Shown: positions 62,099 through 64,000 of the stretch, piece by piece
Numbering within the stretch: position 1 is the stretch's first letter
Layout of the letters: each line of letters opens with the position of its first letter
Assembly (NCBI RefSeq): GCF_000473325.1
Contig: NZ_AXBI01000020.1
Coordinates: 496,001-560,000 of the forward strand
Origin: Leisingera caerulea DSM 24564
GTDB taxonomy: Bacteria; Pseudomonadota; Alphaproteobacteria; Rhodobacterales; Rhodobacteraceae
DNA: 64,000 bases
Reading direction: 5' to 3'
Translations under genes and position numbers: made by a program
The notes under the pieces: model-generated
Told to the model about the DNA's origin: nothing
Seen by the model: only the letters and a program-made list of their open reading frames with translations
Database searches by the model: none

Positions 62099-63205
62099 AT
62101 GAAGAAGATCCTTTTGGGAACCTGCCTGACCCTGGCTACGGTGCTGCCGCAGATGGCGCTTGCAGGCGGATGGGCAACGGCGCCTCAGGCGAACACCATC
62201 ATTCGGCAGCTGAGCACGCTGAACGATAACCAGGTCCGCACAGGCGAGAATGTAAAAGACCTGGAAGAGCAGGTTGAAAGTTCGATGGAGGAGGCTGCGG
62301 ACCGGATCATCGCGGCGCTGCGCAGTCATTCCGGCGAACAATCCGCCTATCAGGACAAGCAGATCGAGGCCACACGGCGGATCACGGATGCCGCGGAGCT
62401 GAATGCCACCGAACGTATGCGCCAGGAATTCCGCGCGCGTGCGGAAAGCGGCGAGTTCGATCCGAGCCCGGACATCTGTCTGCTGGCTGGCCTGTTCCGC
62501 GATAGCGGTGCAACGGCGCCAAACCCGCGCGGCTCAACAACTGTTGCAGGGGCACGCCAGCTGAACAACGGCGCTGACCCGGCGGTGCGCCAGGGCGGCA
62601 CCGCCCGTGCCAAGTCGATGATCGACGATCGCGCCGAGCTCCAGGGGACGATGGGAGGCTTTGCGGATCCGACCGTGGATCCTGCTGCCATTCTCCAGAA
62701 TCCGACCTTGTCGATCGAGAGCGATGAAGACCGCCGTGCCGCCGAGCGGCTGGTGCGCAACCTGACCGACCCGAACCCGCCGCGGCCGGTGACCGCCGCG
62801 GAACTGCAGACACCCGCCGGCGTGGCCCGCGCGGAGCAGAGGGCAATCCAGGAAACCCGGAACAACGCCAGCGCGGAAACGGTTTCCATGGTGATGAATA
62901 TGCGCACCGAGGTCGGCCCGGCCGATCCGTGGCGGCCCTATGTCGAGGACATCTCCAACTACAACCGCCCGCTTGGGGATGAGGTTTCGGAAATGCAGGC
63001 GATCGACATCCGCACCCTGCGCCATTACGCGCCGAAACCTGAGGTCTTCCAGGAGCGCGCCGCCTGGTCCGAAAAGCAGCTTCTGCAGGAGATCCTCGAT
63101 GTCATGGCGATCAACGCCCGCATGAACTACATGCAGCTCGAACTGGATACCCGGCGGGCAATCGTTGAGACCCAGATCCTGTCGATCCTGAACAACGGCG
63201 GCTGA
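62099..63205 (+). CDS. Secreted coiled-coil protein, TraW/IcmX-like position
   Basis: The 368-aa precursor has a signal peptide (KKILLGTCLTLATVLPQMAL). A long N-terminal coiled coil follows at about 30-130 (NTIIRQLSTLNDNQVRTGEN, then VKDLEEQVESSMEEAADRII). A helical C-terminus has WRPYVEDISNYNRPLGDEVS. It lies 20 bases behind the previous secreted gene. Location between pilus and coupling genes resembles traW; the identity is not certain. Confidence 0.55.
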   Translation: MKKILLGTCLTLATVLPQMALAGGWATAPQANTIIRQLSTLNDNQVRTGENVKDLEEQVESSMEEAADRIIAALRSHSGEQSAYQDKQIEATRRITDAAELNATERMRQEFRARAESGEFDPSPDICLLAGLFRDSGATAPNPRGSTTVAGARQLNNGADPAVRQGGTARAKSMIDDRAELQGTMGGFADPTVDPAAILQNPTLSIESDEDRRAAERLVRNLTDPNPPRPVTAAELQTPAGVARAEQRAIQETRNNASAETVSMVMNMRTEVGPADPWRPYVEDISNYNRPLGDEVSEMQAIDIRTLRHYAPKPEVFQERAAWSEKQLLQEILDVMAINARMNYMQLELDTRRAIVETQILSILNNGG

Positions 63206-63232
63206 GCCGCAACCGGACGGTTCCAAGGTCAG

Positions 63233-63260
63233 AGGGCCGGGGCATTGCCCTGGCCCTTTC
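63233..63260 (+). terminator. Intrinsic terminator
   Basis: AGGGCC-G-GGGC-ATT-GCCC-T-GGCCCT then TTTC, 28 bases after the previous stop. Confidence 0.8.
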
Positions 63261-63408
63261 TCATTGGCGCGGCCGGCCGGGCGCATTTTCATGTTGATAA
63301 CCGCCTCTCAGGCGACGGCGGCTGCATCGATTGGTGATATAAAAGGGCAATTCATGCATCCGCGTAAGTGCGGTGATGCTGGAATGCGAAAAAATGAAAG
63401 CTTGAAGC

Positions 63409-64000
63409 ATGGCCGAGCATATACAGAAGTCACAATCCCTGCCGTCCGTGAAGGATCAGGTCGATCCCGGAATGGTCCGGCGCCCTATCAAGTCCCCGAT
63501 GCAATCCTTCAGGGATACGATGAGCGCCAAGAGCACGGTCATGATGACCTTGTCGATCTCGGTTTCGGTTATGGCGCTGTATTCTCCGAGCTGGATCGGT
63601 GTTCTGCCTGCTTCCCTCGGCTACTACATGTGGGCGTCATCGAAGAAATACCGTTTGCCCTTCAAGGTTCCCCAAAGCTGGGGCGGGACCGACTTCGGCG
63701 CCCCCAAGCCGGGCGGCAGCGGTTACGCCAAGGCGTCTGGGATCCTCTACTTCGGGCGCGACCAGCAAAGCCAGGAGGAGCTTTGGATCGAGAACGGTGA
63801 TGCGCGCCGGCACGGGTTCTTCCTGGGAACCACCGGCTCGGGCAAGGCGCTGCCGCTTGATACCCCGGTCCTTACGCCGCGGGGATGGGTGCTGAACGGG
63901 GATCTCCGGCCGGGCGATGAAGTTTGCCACCCTCTGGGCGGGACTTCCCGGATTGACTCGATCCACCCTCAGGGCGTGATCCCGGCGGTGCGGATGTGGT
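63409..64000 (+). CDS. dotL: DotL/TrbC coupling ATPase with an intein (3' cut by window end)
   Basis: The frame starts at ATG 63409 (in-frame TGA at 63403) and is open to the end of the window, 197 codons. Residues 45-75 hold two hydrophobic segments (VMMTLSISVSVMALY, WIGVLPASLGYYMWA). LPFKVPQSWGG follows, as in the DotL N-terminus, then a Walker A of the coupling-protein type, GTTGSGK at residues 140-146. Instead of the expected Ser/Thr the frame goes to Ala147-LPLDTPV, an intein (see next feature). DotL is the T4BSS substrate receptor ATPase, partner of DotM. TGCGAAAAAA is at 63385-63394. Confidence 0.85.
   Translation, partial: MAEHIQKSQSLPSVKDQVDPGMVRRPIKSPMQSFRDTMSAKSTVMMTLSISVSVMALYSPSWIGVLPASLGYYMWASSKKYRLPFKVPQSWGGTDFGAPKPGGSGYAKASGILYFGRDQQSQEELWIENGDARRHGFFLGTTGSGKALPLDTPVLTPRGWVLNGDLRPGDEVCHPLGGTSRIDSIHPQGVIPAVRMW
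63847..64000 (+). other. Intein N-terminal splicing region inserted in the DotL P-loop
   Basis: Directly after the Walker A Lys146 codon the frame encodes ALPLDTPVLTPRGWVLNGDL, then RPGDEV. This is the block A/B pattern of inteins (xLxxDTxVxTxxGW...DLxxGDxV). The first residue is Ala, the class with alanine at position 1. The rest, including any homing endonuclease and the C-terminal His-Asn and +1 residue, is beyond the window. The host protein would regain a contiguous GTTGSGK(S/T) after splicing. Confidence 0.85.

Noticed and set aside
63264..63800. Open frame running across the DotL start
   Set aside because: It is another frame over the DotL gene; codon pattern and homology support only the ATG 63409 frame.
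1240..64000. Other long open frames on the opposite strand of the dot, pil and helicase genes
   Set aside because: High-GC genes give long antisense frames; none has recognisable domains or a ribosome binding site.
1..64000. CRISPR array, tRNA, rRNA or insertion sequence
   Set aside because: No regularly spaced repeats, tRNA cloverleaf-like segments, rRNA stretches or transposase motifs were seen.

Overview
The window looks like part of a large conjugative element, most likely a plasmid or an integrated element, from an alphaproteobacterium. Rhodobacterales is my best guess. The reasons are the high-GC coding sequence, the alphaproteobacterial flavour of the proteins, and the interleaved set of conjugation, DNA-handling and small accessory genes. 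There are no rRNA, tRNA or CRISPR loci and no recognisable replicase or relaxase, so those must lie outside. Only the host rank is inference; the conjugation identity rests on many recognisable genes.

The backbone is a type IVB (Dot/Icm, IncI-like) secretion system joined to an IncI-type thin type IV pilus. At 1-5051 an operon ends in the IcmB/DotO ATPase. At 33382-36472 lies the compact dotD-dotC-dotB-icmT block. At 41240-54616 (minus strand) are DotA, the pilin PilS, PilR, a degenerate PilQ-like protein, PilQ, PilP, PilO, the secretin PilN and a TcpQ-domain protein. The divergent plus-strand operon 54854-60887 carries DotM/IcmP, a prepilin peptidase, PilM-like and PilV-like proteins and a second retraction-type ATPase. 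It is followed by two secreted proteins and the start of the coupling ATPase DotL/TrbC. The DotL reading frame passes straight from its Walker A motif into an intein N-terminus at 63847, just before the window ends.

Between these blocks sit accessory genes. 5212-8678 encodes secreted or envelope proteins. 8703-13332 has a membrane-bound Mrr-like nuclease, a cold-shock protein, a bifunctional penicillin-binding protein and a ribbon-helix-helix-like regulator. 13516-22478 is a DNA-processing region: a UvrD-type helicase, an LPD7-type protein, a protein with a DnaA domain IV and a YqaJ-type exonuclease. 23184-29027 reads like cargo: very small ORFs, a LuxR-type regulator divergent from an acyltransferase/short-chain dehydrogenase pair, and two Gre/Rnk-like proteins behind a possibly leaderless leader peptide. 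A tyrosine recombinase (31445-32740), a DEDDh exonuclease and a RuvC-like nuclease lie in the middle.

The most striking non-coding signal is a repeated near-palindromic word, (A/T)TTTTCGCA(A/T), inside or beside many predicted promoters (often in the -35/-10 spacer). It is frequently accompanied within about 15-80 bases by a DnaA-box-like TTWTCCACA word. Together with the encoded DnaA-domain-IV protein and the RHH-like protein this suggests an element-wide regulatory circuit. A separate palindrome of the CCCCAAATTTGGGG type occurs at three sites, one of them between the LuxR and acyltransferase genes.
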